41,993 bases of DNA from an uncultured Oscillospiraceae bacterium (GCA_944383165.1 CALWON010000010.1:1-41993); one strand, 5' to 3'; positions 14,810 to 23,861 are shown, counted from the first letter of the stretch. The notes: generated by a model from the sequence alone, not told the origin. Translations and numbers: made by a program.

Positions 14810-15973
14810 ATGAAACAATTTTTATCTTGTTTATTACTTCTGGGGCTTGTAGGATGTTCCAGTCCCGCTCCCACTCCAACCCAAAGTGACGTCTCCCATT
14901 TAGAATCTATGGCTTCCAGCAGCAGTGCAGCGGAAACCATAGAGACGGATGTAACTATAGACCCCTGTGTCCAAAAAGTGCAGGAAACGTTACAGTCCAT
15001 GACTTTGGAGGAAAAAGTTGGGCAGATGTTTTTTGTTCGGTGTCCCTCTGTCAACGCCTCAGAACTGGTCTCTCAGTATCATTTGGGGGGCTATATTCTC
15101 TTTGGTCCTGATTTTAAAGACAAAACTGCCCAGCAGGTAAAAGACACCATTGCAGAATATCAGTCCCACGCTTCTATTCCTCTGCTCATTGGCTCTGATG
15201 AGGAGGGGGGCACTGTCACACGAGCCAGCCGCAACCCCAATTTATTTCCCTCCCCCTCTCTGTCCCCACAGGCACTGTTTGCACAAGGCGGTATGGAAGC
15301 CATTTTGACTGATGTCTCCTATAAGAGTCAGATTCTGCTTGATTTGGGTGTCAATGTGAATTTAGCTCCTGTAGCAGACGTATCTACAAATCCTGACGAT
15401 TTTATGTATGACCGTTCTTTTGGTCAGGACGCTGTTGCCACAGCTGACTATGTGGGGCAGGTGGTGGCACAGATGAAAACTTCCTCAATTGGCTCTGTCT
15501 TGAAGCACTTTCCCGGTTATGGAAACAATACAGACACCCACACAGGGATTGCCATAGATGAACGACCCTATGAGACATTTAAAACCAGTGATTTTCTTCC
15601 CTTTCAATCTGGTATTGAACTGGGCGCTGATGCTGTTTTGGTCAGCCATAATTTAGTCACTTCTATGGACCCCAATTTACCTGCCTCCCTCTCCCCCGCT
15701 GTCCACAACATTTTGAGAGATGAACTGGACTTTGAAGGTGTGGTCATGACAGACGACCTAGCTATGGAGGCAGTTGCTGCCTATGCAGAAGATGGCTCTG
15801 TGGCTGTTCTGGCAGTACAGGCTGGCAATGACATGATTGTCACTACAGACTTTGAAACGCAAATTCCTCTGGTTTTATCTGCTGTACAATCTGGGGAATT
15901 GTCACAAACTCAAATTGATACCGCTGTCACCCGTATTTTGACTTGGAAATACCACCTTGGGCTTCTAAATTAG
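14810..15973 (+). CDS. Glycoside hydrolase family 3 lipoprotein (NagZ-like beta-N-acetylhexosaminidase)
   Basis: 387 residues, predicted to be lipid-anchored outside the cell: signal MKQFLSCLLLLGLVGC with lipobox Cys16, then a Ser/Thr/Pro linker (17-50). One GH3 N-terminal domain follows. The catalytic loop KHFPGYGNNTDTHTG (232-246) carries the Asp242-His244 dyad typical of NagZ-type enzymes, and VMTDDLAMEA (312-321) carries the likely nucleophile Asp315. There is no second GH3 C-terminal domain. The likely substrate is GlcNAc-MurNAc from peptidoglycan, with recycling outside the membrane as in B. subtilis NagZ; that is an inference. AGGA lies seven to eight bases upstream of the ATG. It stands alone between two terminators. 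Confidence 0.88.
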   Translation: MKQFLSCLLLLGLVGCSSPAPTPTQSDVSHLESMASSSSAAETIETDVTIDPCVQKVQETLQSMTLEEKVGQMFFVRCPSVNASELVSQYHLGGYILFGPDFKDKTAQQVKDTIAEYQSHASIPLLIGSDEEGGTVTRASRNPNLFPSPSLSPQALFAQGGMEAILTDVSYKSQILLDLGVNVNLAPVADVSTNPDDFMYDRSFGQDAVATADYVGQVVAQMKTSSIGSVLKHFPGYGNNTDTHTGIAIDERPYETFKTSDFLPFQSGIELGADAVLVSHNLVTSMDPNLPASLSPAVHNILRDELDFEGVVMTDDLAMEAVAAYAEDGSVAVLAVQAGNDMIVTTDFETQIPLVLSAVQSGELSQTQIDTAVTRILTWKYHLGLLN

Positions 15974-15982
15974 AATATGCAA

Positions 15983-16017
15983 AGGGGCTGTAGCCATAAA
16001 ACTGTGCTACAGCCCCT
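15983..16017. terminator. Bidirectional terminator between convergent genes
   Basis: AGGGGCTGTAGC (15983-15994) and GCTACAGCCCCT (16006-16017) form a perfect twelve-pair stem between the GH3 gene and the minus-strand LtaS-like gene. The flanks are CTATTATG on the plus strand and TTTGCATATT on the minus strand. Confidence 0.82.
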
Positions 16018-16020
16018 CTA

Positions 16021-17892
16021 TTATGCCTCAGGTTCCACTTTATGCTGTCGGTAGTATTGGATATAGAGATACTCATTTAAGCTGTCCAGACGCTCTCCAG
16101 ACAGCTCTCTTGTGAGTCTCCCAAAGCGGTCAAAATAAATTTCCTGTTCATGGACCAGTGGTGTAATCTGTCTCATCTCCTCAGATAGCTGCAAAAAGCT
16201 GCTTCCCCCTGTCCAACCACATTGTTCAAACAGTTCATTCATTAGAAAGCAGGGTGAAAAATCTCCTCCTTCTCCCACAAATGGCTGTTGCAACTGTTCT
16301 TTTGCGGCAGTATTTGCCCAGATTAAATAAGGTGTAGAGAAGTAGTCATAAAACCCCTCTATGGTAGACAAATCAAAGTCCACGCCAATGTCTGTATAGG
16401 CACTGTTTCCATTGCCTCCCCACGGCTTATGGTCTCCAAACAACACCAGTACCACTGGTTCCTGCATCTCCTCCAACTGGTTGACCAGAGACTGCATGGC
16501 AGATATGGTACCCTCTATGCCATGTAAATAGTTATTGAAAATATGGCACGTTTCCTCTGTAAATGGTACCGTGTCCGGATTGATGTAGTATGTTCCAGAT
16601 GTGTATTCACTTTCATATGGTCCATGATTTTGGTAACTCACAGAAAAGGAAAATACAGGTCCTTTCCTACTGTGTGCCTTCAAATCTTTGACTATCTCAT
16701 CCACCAATATAGTGTCTGAGTTCCACTGTGCCACAACTGGGTCTACTAAAGTACCATAGTGGTTTTCTGTAAACCAATATTCCTGAAATCCCAGATAATC
16801 ATTGATATTTTCCCGATTGTAGAACCATCCAAATCCAGGATGCCCACCTCTGGTATAGTAGCCCTGCCGATTGAAGTACCATACATAGGAATCTGTAGGC
16901 TTGCGGAATGTCTCATACTGGCTGTATCCAGTTAAGAAACACCACTCACTGTCTACTGTTCCACCAGCAAAAATATTGGTTAGCAGGTTTCCTGACACAG
17001 ACTGTTCCTCCAGCATGTGCCATAGCTCATAAACACTTTGTACTCCCTCCTGTTGGGCAAGGGCAGGAAAGTCTGTCAAATCACAGAAGGCCTCCAGCAT
17101 AATTCCAACTACATTGACCTTTTCTGACTCTGACAGGGGCTGTTCTTCATACCGCGCAAGGGCCATTTCTGCCACTTTTGGGTCATAGCCCTTCGGCGGT
17201 GTGGGCAGCATGTCCTGAATACTGTATAAAAACGAATAGGAAAATCCATGTGCCAAAAAAACTTCTGTCTCGGACCATGTATTCAGCCATGGCTCCTGGG
17301 GCGTATTTTTCTCATACAGTGGTGCATTACAATAGAGTGAAAGCAACGCCACACCAAATAGGACACCACTGGACAGAAGTACAAAAATACGCTCCAAACT
17401 CCGGTTCATTTTTCCGGGAGTGAGACGGAGTACAACCAGAAATCCAAGCAAAAGCCACAGGAAAACCAGTTCCATTTCTCTTGTAATCACCAAAGTGTAA
17501 TTTCCTGTGATACCCCCTGCTTCTGAAACCAATCCCAAATCCACCGCCAGAAAGGGATCTCCTCGCAACTGGATTTTGTAATAGTTAATCAGTGCACATC
17601 CCACCACTGGTATCGCAGTGAAAAGATAGGATAGCCAGCCTCTCCCGACTAAAAAATAAAAGAACCAAATACATAAAACCGATGGGAGCAGGTTTAAAAC
17701 CAATAACTGCCCATATCCCAAATATGCCTCCATCAACTGCTCTGGCAGAAGTTCCGGCATAGAGTGAGCAGACAGGTATAGTGTAAGGGCTCCAATTAAA
17801 ATTCCTGCCAGTGTCAAAATACAAAAAGCCCAAACAGAATACCATGTTGTCTCGCTCAGTCGTTTTCTCCACAACAGTGGTCTGAAGAACAT
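16021..17892 (-). CDS. LtaS-type sulfatase-superfamily membrane protein (phosphoglycerol transferase-like)
   Basis: Probable cell-envelope enzyme that transfers glycerol phosphate or another phospho-substituent. 623 residues: five transmembrane helices in the first 190 residues, then an extracellular alkaline phosphatase/sulfatase domain. Expected metal and catalytic residues are present: E267 in GIMLEAF, nucleophile T312 in FAGGTVDSEW, H423 in NHGPY, and D487-H488 in LFGDHKPW. I start at 17892 (MFFRPLLW), with GAGGGG 12 bases upstream; TTG 17898 is closer to that site. An ATG 15 codons earlier sits in the loop of a 14-pair hairpin without a ribosome site. It lies behind the M23 peptidase gene, probably in one operon. 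Whether it makes lipoteichoic acid or decorates another polymer is open. Confidence 0.88.
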   Translation of the reverse strand: MFFRPLLWRKRLSETTWYSVWAFCILTLAGILIGALTLYLSAHSMPELLPEQLMEAYLGYGQLLVLNLLPSVLCIWFFYFLVGRGWLSYLFTAIPVVGCALINYYKIQLRGDPFLAVDLGLVSEAGGITGNYTLVITREMELVFLWLLLGFLVVLRLTPGKMNRSLERIFVLLSSGVLFGVALLSLYCNAPLYEKNTPQEPWLNTWSETEVFLAHGFSYSFLYSIQDMLPTPPKGYDPKVAEMALARYEEQPLSESEKVNVVGIMLEAFCDLTDFPALAQQEGVQSVYELWHMLEEQSVSGNLLTNIFAGGTVDSEWCFLTGYSQYETFRKPTDSYVWYFNRQGYYTRGGHPGFGWFYNRENINDYLGFQEYWFTENHYGTLVDPVVAQWNSDTILVDEIVKDLKAHSRKGPVFSFSVSYQNHGPYESEYTSGTYYINPDTVPFTEETCHIFNNYLHGIEGTISAMQSLVNQLEEMQEPVVLVLFGDHKPWGGNGNSAYTDIGVDFDLSTIEGFYDYFSTPYLIWANTAAKEQLQQPFVGEGGDFSPCFLMNELFEQCGWTGGSSFLQLSEEMRQITPLVHEQEIYFDRFGRLTRELSGERLDSLNEYLYIQYYRQHKVEPEA

Positions 17893-17922
17893 ACCCAAAT
17901 AAACCCCTCGTTTCCTTCTAAC

Positions 17923-17953
17923 ACGAAACCACTGCATGTTGCAGTGGTTTCGT
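17923..17953 (-). repeat. Perfect 14-base inverted repeat between the M23 peptidase and LtaS-like genes
   Basis: ACGAAACCACTGCA and TGCAGTGGTTTCGT are separated by three bases. There is no T-run on either side, so this looks more like an RNA processing or stability hairpin than a classical terminator. Confidence 0.7.
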
Positions 17954-17960
17954 AAAACTG

Positions 17961-19478
17961 TTAACTTAAATAGGACAATGGATTGACCGATCTACCGTTA
18001 ACACGTACTTCAAAATGACAGTGTGTCCCTGTAGAACGTCCGGTACTGCCCGCCTTTGCAATCTGTTGCCCCTTATAGACTTTCTGCCCTGTAGAAACCA
18101 ACAGAGAAGAGTTATGGGCATAATAGGTCTGGGTTCCATTATCATGGGTAATAATCACCAAATTACCATAGGAGCCCTTGTAACCAGCATAGGTCACAGT
18201 CCCTCCATCTGCTGCACAAATGGCTGCACCATAGGATGTGGAGATGTCAATACCAGAGTGGTAGCTATAACTACCAAAAATATATCGGCTGCCAAAATAG
18301 GATGTAATCCGTCCACTGACAGGCCAGCGATAGGTCCCTGTGGACGCTGTTTTTGGTTTTTCCTTTGTCCCCACTGCTTTAATTGTAGTAGTTGGCTCCC
18401 TCAGCACAGTTGTAGATGTAATTTCCCGTGCAGTTTCCTGTCCATTGATATACGTTACAGTGGCTTCTACCTGTTCTTCTCCTTCCACGCCCTGTGTAAT
18501 AATCTTAGAACTACCTACATACATGGAAGAATCTTCTCTAGTCTCCACTGGACATGCAATCGACTGTGTATATGTGACCTCATCTGTGGTCTGTATTGAC
18601 AAAATGGGGGTCAGTTCTTTCACATTGAGAATATCCCCCACCATCAAGCGGTTAATGTCCACATCGGGATTCAGTGCCTTCAAATCACTGACGGACATAT
18701 CATTGGCATAGGCAATCGCATTGAAGGTATCCCCTGCCACAACGGTATAAGTAGTGGAGCCATCTTTATTTGCCAGCAGTGCATCCTCCATTTCAGACAT
18801 AGTCATAATATTCTCCACCTGATAAACTGGCTTTAACTCCACTGTGTTTAAAAACTGGGAAGATACTGTATCTTCTGATACATACCGCACTTTTAGATTC
18901 TCTAATAGTTCTTCCATGGCTGCTTCATCTTTGGCCACACCAACTACAGTACCATCAACCAGCACCTGATACTTTCTCATCTCGCCAGTGAGCTTTTCCA
19001 ACTGACCATAAAAATAATTTTCTAGGGTCTTTTCTGTGGATAAATCGGTACGCAGACTAATAGCAAACTGATAGTCAATTTGGTCTTCCACCTGATACTC
19101 ATATCCTAAAATATCCGTCCCCTGCTGTTCCACTGCTGCAATGGCCTCTTCCACCATCTCATCATCTGTTACAATACCCACAGTTTCTCCATTGATCGTT
19201 ACCATATAGCTTGGGGCATAGAGTGTAGTCAAGGTCAAAATAATGGCTAATGCAGAGGAAGCAACCAGATAGGAAATGGGACCTGCCATACGATGCCCTG
19301 CCACCATGTTATGAAAATTATGGTGCAATCTTCTGGAGTGAATCCGATACCACTCCCGCAGGTCTTCTGTATGTTTCATCAGTGCAGCATACTGTTTCAG
19401 CCACCACTGACTTATTTTCCACTCTTTCCATTGAGCGAAATTCGAATTCTTTGAAAAATTGTTTTTGCCCTGTTGCAT
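17961..19478 (-). CDS. LysM-G5-M23 peptidoglycan endopeptidase, membrane-anchored
   Basis: Zinc peptidase expected to cut peptide cross-links in the cell wall. About 505 residues: a basic N-terminal cytoplasmic part (1-65), one membrane helix (about 67-89), a 150-residue extracellular segment, a LysM repeat (TTYTVVAGDTFNAIA..., about 243-287), a G5-like domain (about 300-370), and a C-terminal M23 domain with YHSGIDIS (His407, Asp411) and GTHCHFEV (His486, His488). All zinc ligands are present. Two ATGs follow GAGG; I chose the second (six bases away). A consensus promoter lies at 19555-19583, and the LtaS-like gene follows after 68 bases. Confidence 0.93.
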   Translation of the reverse strand: MQQGKNNFSKNSNFAQWKEWKISQWWLKQYAALMKHTEDLREWYRIHSRRLHHNFHNMVAGHRMAGPISYLVASSALAIILTLTTLYAPSYMVTINGETVGIVTDDEMVEEAIAAVEQQGTDILGYEYQVEDQIDYQFAISLRTDLSTEKTLENYFYGQLEKLTGEMRKYQVLVDGTVVGVAKDEAAMEELLENLKVRYVSEDTVSSQFLNTVELKPVYQVENIMTMSEMEDALLANKDGSTTYTVVAGDTFNAIAYANDMSVSDLKALNPDVDINRLMVGDILNVKELTPILSIQTTDEVTYTQSIACPVETREDSSMYVGSSKIITQGVEGEEQVEATVTYINGQETAREITSTTVLREPTTTIKAVGTKEKPKTASTGTYRWPVSGRITSYFGSRYIFGSYSYHSGIDISTSYGAAICAADGGTVTYAGYKGSYGNLVIITHDNGTQTYYAHNSSLLVSTGQKVYKGQQIAKAGSTGRSTGTHCHFEVRVNGRSVNPLSYLS

Positions 19479-19554
19479 CATTTACCTCAACAAATTTTCA
19501 TCCATCCTCTGAGTTTGAATGAAACAAAAAGATTACAAATTGGTTACAATAAGA

Positions 19555-19583
19555 ACTATACACGCAAACTGCTTTTCCGTCAA
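19555..19583 (-). promoter_or_regulatory. SigA-type promoter of the M23 peptidase gene
   Basis: On the minus strand TTGACG (19578-19583) and TATAGT (19555-19560) are separated by exactly 17 bases. Confidence 0.75.
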
Positions 19584-19675
19584 CCCTTAGTCTTTGTTGA
19601 GTGATGAACATTTTACAATTTCTTAAAATTTTAGACGAATCTTGCAAAAAAACTATGGGCTATGACCAATTTATT

Positions 19676-20296
19676 TTAAATTGGCAACATCCAACATGCC
19701 ACCTGAAAGAAGGTCCAAAGAGAGGTGGCATCCACTACAGTAGTAATCAATGGGCTTGCCATAACAGCTGGGTCCATACCCAGTTTCCACGCTGCCATTG
19801 GCAGTAATCCACCAATGAGCTTGGAGGTGACCACAGTCACAATTAAGGACAAAGCCACCACCAAGGCAACCACAGCAGGCTGGTGGTTTAACAAAACAAT
19901 CCGCACAAAGGTCACCAGTGCCAATGCCGCACCACACAGAAGAGATACCCGCAACTCCTTCCATAGGACATACATCCAATCTCCACAGCCCAATTCTCCA
20001 AGAGACAGGCTACGGATAATAGTAACAGAGGACTGGCTACCACAATTCCCACCAGTATCCATCAGCATAGGAATAAATGCAGTCAGTGCAACCTGAGCTG
20101 CCAACTGGTTTTCAAAATGGTTAATAATTGCCCCCGTTACAGTGGCAGATAACATAAGAATCATAAGCCATGAAATACGGCTACGAAAAATGTCCACAAC
20201 GCTGACTGTTGTGTAGTTGTTCATGGCAGTGTCCTTTTCTACCTCAACTTCCTGGGTCTTGTGCATCAACAGGGATTTTTTCATTGTCATCATCAT
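19676..20296 (-). CDS. mgtE: MgtE-type magnesium channel, membrane domain only
   Basis: 206 residues covering only the C-terminal transmembrane domain of MgtE, about five helices. The ion-path motif is PMLMDTGGNCGSQSS and the last conserved block is MDPAVMASPLITTVVDATS. Full MgtE is about 450 residues, with an N-domain and two CBS domains that close the pore when cytosolic magnesium is high; both are absent. The start at 20294-20296 has AAGGAGG nine bases upstream and no remnant of the missing half precedes it, so this is a short gene rather than an obvious truncation. An M-box and a long structured leader lie upstream. Either a natural short form or an ancient deletion; it should still form the pore if it dimerises. 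Confidence 0.87.
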   Translation of the reverse strand: MMMTMKKSLLMHKTQEVEVEKDTAMNNYTTVSVVDIFRSRISWLMILMLSATVTGAIINHFENQLAAQVALTAFIPMLMDTGGNCGSQSSVTIIRSLSLGELGCGDWMYVLWKELRVSLLCGAALALVTFVRIVLLNHQPAVVALVVALSLIVTVVTSKLIGGLLPMAAWKLGMDPAVMASPLITTVVDATSLWTFFQVACWMLPI

Positions 20297-20323
20297 CAAA
20301 ATCAACCTCCTTATACCAATGGT

Positions 20324-20457
20324 GAGAAACGATGTTTCTCCAGATTTGGAGGTTCAAACTCACAGAGCAGCAGACAGAATGTCCAATATCAAACTGCCAC
20401 TGTATGGGTCTGAGCCTCTACCCCTATCGTCCATTCTGTACACCTGCCTTTCTGCTG
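20324..20457 (-). promoter_or_regulatory. Structured mgtE leader after the M-box terminator
   Basis: GAGAAAC and GTTTCTC (20324-20340) form a hairpin with a three-base loop just upstream of the ribosome site. Further up, CAGCAG/CTGCTG (20368-20373 with 20452-20457) and ACAGAATG/CATTCTGT (20374-20381 with 20432-20439) nest into one long stem-loop. No known riboswitch recognised. Confidence 0.5.
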
Positions 20458-20464
20458 GACAAGA

Positions 20465-20499
20465 AAAATTAAAAGCGAGCCCGTATCAAACGGGCTCGC
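20465..20499 (-). terminator. Expression-platform terminator of the M-box
   Basis: GCGAGCCCGT (20475-20484) and ACGGGCTCGC (20490-20499) form a ten-pair stem followed on the minus strand by TTTTAATTTTT. Confidence 0.88.
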
Positions 20500-20670
20500 A
20501 TAACCATCCTCTGTGCGTCCACCGTTTGAGCTTTAGCATCGTAGGGCGGTGAAATCGCATTATGCTTCGCCTTGTTGTTCGACGAAGCCTGTTCAGACCT
20601 GCGAAGAATGTCTCCATCCTGTTGCGGCAGCGATCCATATCCCTACGGTAGCCTTACCTACCGGGTACGC
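20465..20670 (-). ncRNA. M-box magnesium riboswitch (ykoK leader)
   Basis: On the minus strand I read GGTAGGTAAGGCTACC, GGATATGGATCGCTGCCGC, GCTAAAGCTC and GGTGGACGCA in the order seen in M-box RNAs, ending in a terminator. In this class magnesium binding favours termination, so the mgtE gene would be made when magnesium is scarce. The promoter at 20675-20703 sits immediately before it. Confidence 0.93.
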
Positions 20671-20674
20671 TCGG

Positions 20675-20703
20675 ACTATATCATATTTTTCATTCCATGT
20701 CAA
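20675..20703 (-). promoter_or_regulatory. SigA-type promoter of the M-box/mgtE transcript
   Basis: On the minus strand TTGACA (20698-20703) and TATAGT (20675-20680) are separated by 17 bases. Confidence 0.82.
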
Positions 20704-20732
20704 TTATATTGCATTTATTTAATGAATTTTTA

Positions 20733-20762
20733 AAAAATAGCTGCCTTTGGCAGCTATTTTTG
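20733..20762. terminator. Terminator after the SLH-CAP gene
   Basis: AAAATAGCTGCC and GGCAGCTATTTT form a twelve-pair stem with a three-base loop. A- and T-runs make it work on both strands. It ends right at the stop codon. Confidence 0.85.
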
Positions 20763-21854
20763 TCATTGAATGGTTGCAAAATTCTGTGTCCAATAGTACT
20801 GGTAGAGATCACTGCTATCTTGACTGATGGCAAGTCCTACCCCCATCTCTTCACAGGAACCCAGAATATTTGCCTTATGTCCCGGGGAATTCATCCAGCC
20901 TTCCACCACTGCCTCTGGGGACTTGTATCCAGCGGCAATATTTTCTGCTGTTTGAGTCCACTTGATACCTGCTGCTGTAATACGATCGCTGGAAGATTCA
21001 CCATCAGGATTTTCATGTGAAAAGAAACCCCGTTCCACCATATCTTCACTGTGGGCTCGCGCTGTTTGTGCCAATGTCTCATTATACACAAACTCTTTCA
21101 GCCCATTTTCAACACGGATTTCATTGACCAAATCAAATACTTCTCGTTCCCATTGCGCAATCTGATCTTCTTGGGTCACTTCACCCTGTTGTGTATTTGA
21201 GGATTGCTGTCCTCCAGACTGTCCAAGCTGTTCTTGTAACTGAGTCAATACAACACACGCTTCTGCACGATTCATAGGGTCATTTCCACAAAAAGAACCA
21301 TCCTTACCAGTAATACAACCCAAACTGTACATACACTCCACCGCGGTGCGGTACTGCTGGGGGATTTGGTCATAGTCTGCAATCTGTTCACGGGCATCCT
21401 GCCGCTGTTGTTCACTTGGCATGGATACTCCCTGTGCTGACAGCAGTTGATACATCATCTGAGCCATATCATAACGTGAAATGGCAGATTCCACCATAGC
21501 CTGATCCCAAGCCCCATATTTGCGGTAACCATTCCCCACCTGAGTTCCATCTAAAATGCCCTCAGAAAGCATAGTCTGTGTATATCCCTGCCACCATGCC
21601 TCACCATGCTCCTGCTGCTCTCCATGATAAAATCCGCTACAGAGCATAGTGGAAAATTCCGCCGTGGACACACTGCTTTCTGGCTGGAACAGACCAGAGC
21701 CTGTTCCAGCCACGATTCCCTGCTGTGCCATATCTTGAATATAGGAGTATGCCCAATGGTTGCTGGGAACATCATCAAACATGGGTCCTGCCGCAGATAC
21801 AGGCACAACCAACATAGCTGCCAACAATACCCCTACTGCACTCGCTTTTTTCAT
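20763..21854 (-). CDS. Secreted S-layer-homology and CAP-domain protein
   Basis: 363 residues. A signal peptide ends near VSAAGP (about residue 23). Two to three SLH-like repeats follow (FDDVPSNHWAYSYIQDMAQQGIVAGTG..., then regions around 90-145 and 150-205), expected to hold the protein on secondary wall polymer. A Gln/Ser linker leads to a C-terminal CAP (SCP/YkwD-like) domain from about 228: LVNEIRVENGLKEF, ARAHSEDMVERGFFSHENPDG, ENIAAGYKSPEAVVEGWMNSPGHKANIL. Function of bacterial CAP proteins is poorly known. The ATG at 21852-21854 has a weak site (AAAGGG). It starts 41 bases after typA on the same strand, so cotranscription is likely. Confidence 0.92.
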   Translation of the reverse strand: MKKASAVGVLLAAMLVVPVSAAGPMFDDVPSNHWAYSYIQDMAQQGIVAGTGSGLFQPESSVSTAEFSTMLCSGFYHGEQQEHGEAWWQGYTQTMLSEGILDGTQVGNGYRKYGAWDQAMVESAISRYDMAQMMYQLLSAQGVSMPSEQQRQDAREQIADYDQIPQQYRTAVECMYSLGCITGKDGSFCGNDPMNRAEACVVLTQLQEQLGQSGGQQSSNTQQGEVTQEDQIAQWEREVFDLVNEIRVENGLKEFVYNETLAQTARAHSEDMVERGFFSHENPDGESSSDRITAAGIKWTQTAENIAAGYKSPEAVVEGWMNSPGHKANILGSCEEMGVGLAISQDSSDLYQYYWTQNFATIQ

Positions 21855-21895
21855 TCCAAACACACCCTTTCTTCAATTTCACAGCAAATCTATCA

Positions 21896-23725
21896 TTATT
21901 TCTGGCTATTTTTCAGGGCACGCATACGGTCTCCATGGTCTAATATACGCTTACGTAGACGGAGATTCTCAGGTGTACACTCCAACAGTTCATCGTCTGC
22001 TAAAAACTCCAGGCACTGCTCCAAAGATAGCTTTTTGGGTGTTACCAGACGCAGCGCATCATCAGAACCAGAGGCCCGCATATTGGTCAACTGCTTTTTC
22101 TTACACACATTGACAGAAATATCCTCTGCCTTTGGGGTCTCACCCACAATCATACCTGCATATACTGGTGTACCGGGACCGATAAAGAGAGCACCACGCT
22201 CCTGTGCATTGAATAACCCATAAGTGACTGCATCCCCTGTTTCAAATGCAACCAGGGAACCTGTGGAACGGCGTTGAATTTCACCTTTCATGGGGGCATA
22301 GCTGTCAAAAATAGATGCCATAATGCCCTCACCCTTGGTATCAGTCAAAAACTCATTGCGGTAGCCAAATAAACCACGGGCAGGTACCAAAAACTCCAGC
22401 TTCATACGTTCTCCCACTGGGTTCATTTCCAACAAGTCGCCCTTGCGAGAGCCAATTTTCTCCATCACTGCACCCACGCAGTCAGCTGGTACATCCACCA
22501 CCAGGCGTTCAATGGGCTCACACTTCACTCCATCAATCTCCTGGTACAGTACACGGGGTGGGGAAACCTGGAACTCATACCCCTCACGACGCATAGTCTC
22601 CATCAAAATAGACAGGGACATTTCGCCACGACCTGCCACATTGAAGGAGTCTGTTGCCCCTTCCATCTCAGTCACACGTAAAGACACATCTTTCATTGTC
22701 TCACGGAACAGGCGTTCACGAAGCTGGCGGGAGGTGACAAATTTACCCTCACGACCTGCAAAGGGGGAATCATTGACAGAAAAGGTCATCTCGATAGTGG
22801 GGGCAGAGATTTTCACAAACTCCATAGGCTCAATACAATCTGTGGCACAGATGGTATCCCCAATGGTCACTTCTCCAATCCCACTCAATGCAATGATATT
22901 GCCTGCGGTTGCCTCCTGTACAGGAACCTTGCCTAGACCATCAAACTCATAAAGGGCAGTTGCCTTTGCCTTCTGTGGTGCAGCATCAGGGGTATGATAG
23001 TTGCAGACTGCAATTTCCTGATTCTGCTTAATGGTGCCCCGTTCAATACGTCCAATGGCAATACGTCCCACAAACTCACTGTAATCAATAGAGGATACCA
23101 GCATCTGGAAAGGCTTCTCCACTTCTGCCTCTGGACCGGGGATATAATTGACAATTGTTTCAAAGAGAGGGGTCAAATCGGTGCCTGCTGTATCAGGAGA
23201 ATAAGAGGCTGTGCCCTGACGACCAGAACAGAACAGAGTGGGAGATTCAAATTGTTCATCTGTGGCGTTCAAATCCAGAAGCAGCTCTAGCACCTCATCC
23301 ACAACCTCATGAATGCGCTGGTCGGGACGGTCAATTTTATTGACCACTACAATGACCTTGTGCCCTAGTTCCAATGCTTTGGACAACACAGAGCGTGTCT
23401 GAGGCATGGGTCCCTCTGCTGCATCCACCAACAAAATGACACCATTGACCATCTTCAGAATACGCTCCACCTCACCACCAAAATCAGCATGCCCAGGCGT
23501 ATCCACAATATTGATCTTTACATCATGATACCACACTGCTGTATTTTTTGCCAGAATGGTAATGCCTCGCTCACGTTCCAAATCGTTAGAGTCCATCACA
23601 CGTTCCACCACAGTCTGATTTTCTCTATAGACACCAGACTGTTTTAGCATTTCATCCACCAATGTGGTTTTACCATGGTCAACGTGTGCAATAATCGCAA
23701 CATTTCTTAATTTTTCATTCTGCAT
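21896..23725 (-). CDS. typA: Ribosome-associated GTPase TypA/BipA
   Basis: Translational GTPase of the EF-G/LepA group that helps ribosome assembly and stress adaptation. 609 residues. G1 is [10 protein letters not shown]2 RGITI, G3 [12 protein letters not shown]4 NKIDRPDQR; the domain III-V and TypA-specific C-terminal regions ([42 protein letters not shown]) are intact. The start at 23723-23725 (MQNEKLRN) has AGGAGG ten bases upstream, so an ATG nine codons earlier is not needed. The promoter is at 23833-23861, and a terminator-like hairpin lies at the start of the leader. Confidence 0.96.
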   Translation of the reverse strand: MQNEKLRNVAIIAHVDHGKTTLVDEMLKQSGVYRENQTVVERVMDSNDLERERGITILAKNTAVWYHDVKINIVDTPGHADFGGEVERILKMVNGVILLVDAAEGPMPQTRSVLSKALELGHKVIVVVNKIDRPDQRIHEVVDEVLELLLDLNATDEQFESPTLFCSGRQGTASYSPDTAGTDLTPLFETIVNYIPGPEAEVEKPFQMLVSSIDYSEFVGRIAIGRIERGTIKQNQEIAVCNYHTPDAAPQKAKATALYEFDGLGKVPVQEATAGNIIALSGIGEVTIGDTICATDCIEPMEFVKISAPTIEMTFSVNDSPFAGREGKFVTSRQLRERLFRETMKDVSLRVTEMEGATDSFNVAGRGEMSLSILMETMRREGYEFQVSPPRVLYQEIDGVKCEPIERLVVDVPADCVGAVMEKIGSRKGDLLEMNPVGERMKLEFLVPARGLFGYRNEFLTDTKGEGIMASIFDSYAPMKGEIQRRSTGSLVAFETGDAVTYGLFNAQERGALFIGPGTPVYAGMIVGETPKAEDISVNVCKKKQLTNMRASGSDDALRLVTPKKLSLEQCLEFLADDELLECTPENLRLRKRILDHGDRMRALKNSQK

Positions 23726-23802
23726 CTTCTCGCATCCTCCTATATCCAACAACCTATTTTCTTATAAAACAGGCACAAACTGACCGATTGTAAATATAAC
23801 AA

Positions 23803-23824
23803 AAACCCACTCTTGTTTGGGTTT
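23803..23824 (-). promoter_or_regulatory. Terminator-like hairpin at the 5' end of the typA leader
   Basis: On the minus strand AAACCCA and TGGGTTT form a seven-pair stem followed by TTGTTA, beginning two or three bases after the predicted start of transcription. Confidence 0.4.
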
Positions 23825-23832
23825 GACAGGAT

Positions 23833-23861
23833 ATTATACCCCTCTTTTGCTGGAAAGGCAA
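23833..23861 (-). promoter_or_regulatory. SigA-type promoter of typA
   Basis: On the minus strand TTGCCT (23856-23861) and TATAAT (23833-23838) are separated by 17 bases. Confidence 0.68.

Noticed and set aside
14803..14818. parS-like sequence AATTTCACATGAAACA
   Set aside because: Three mismatches to parS, and it includes the start codon of the GH3 gene.
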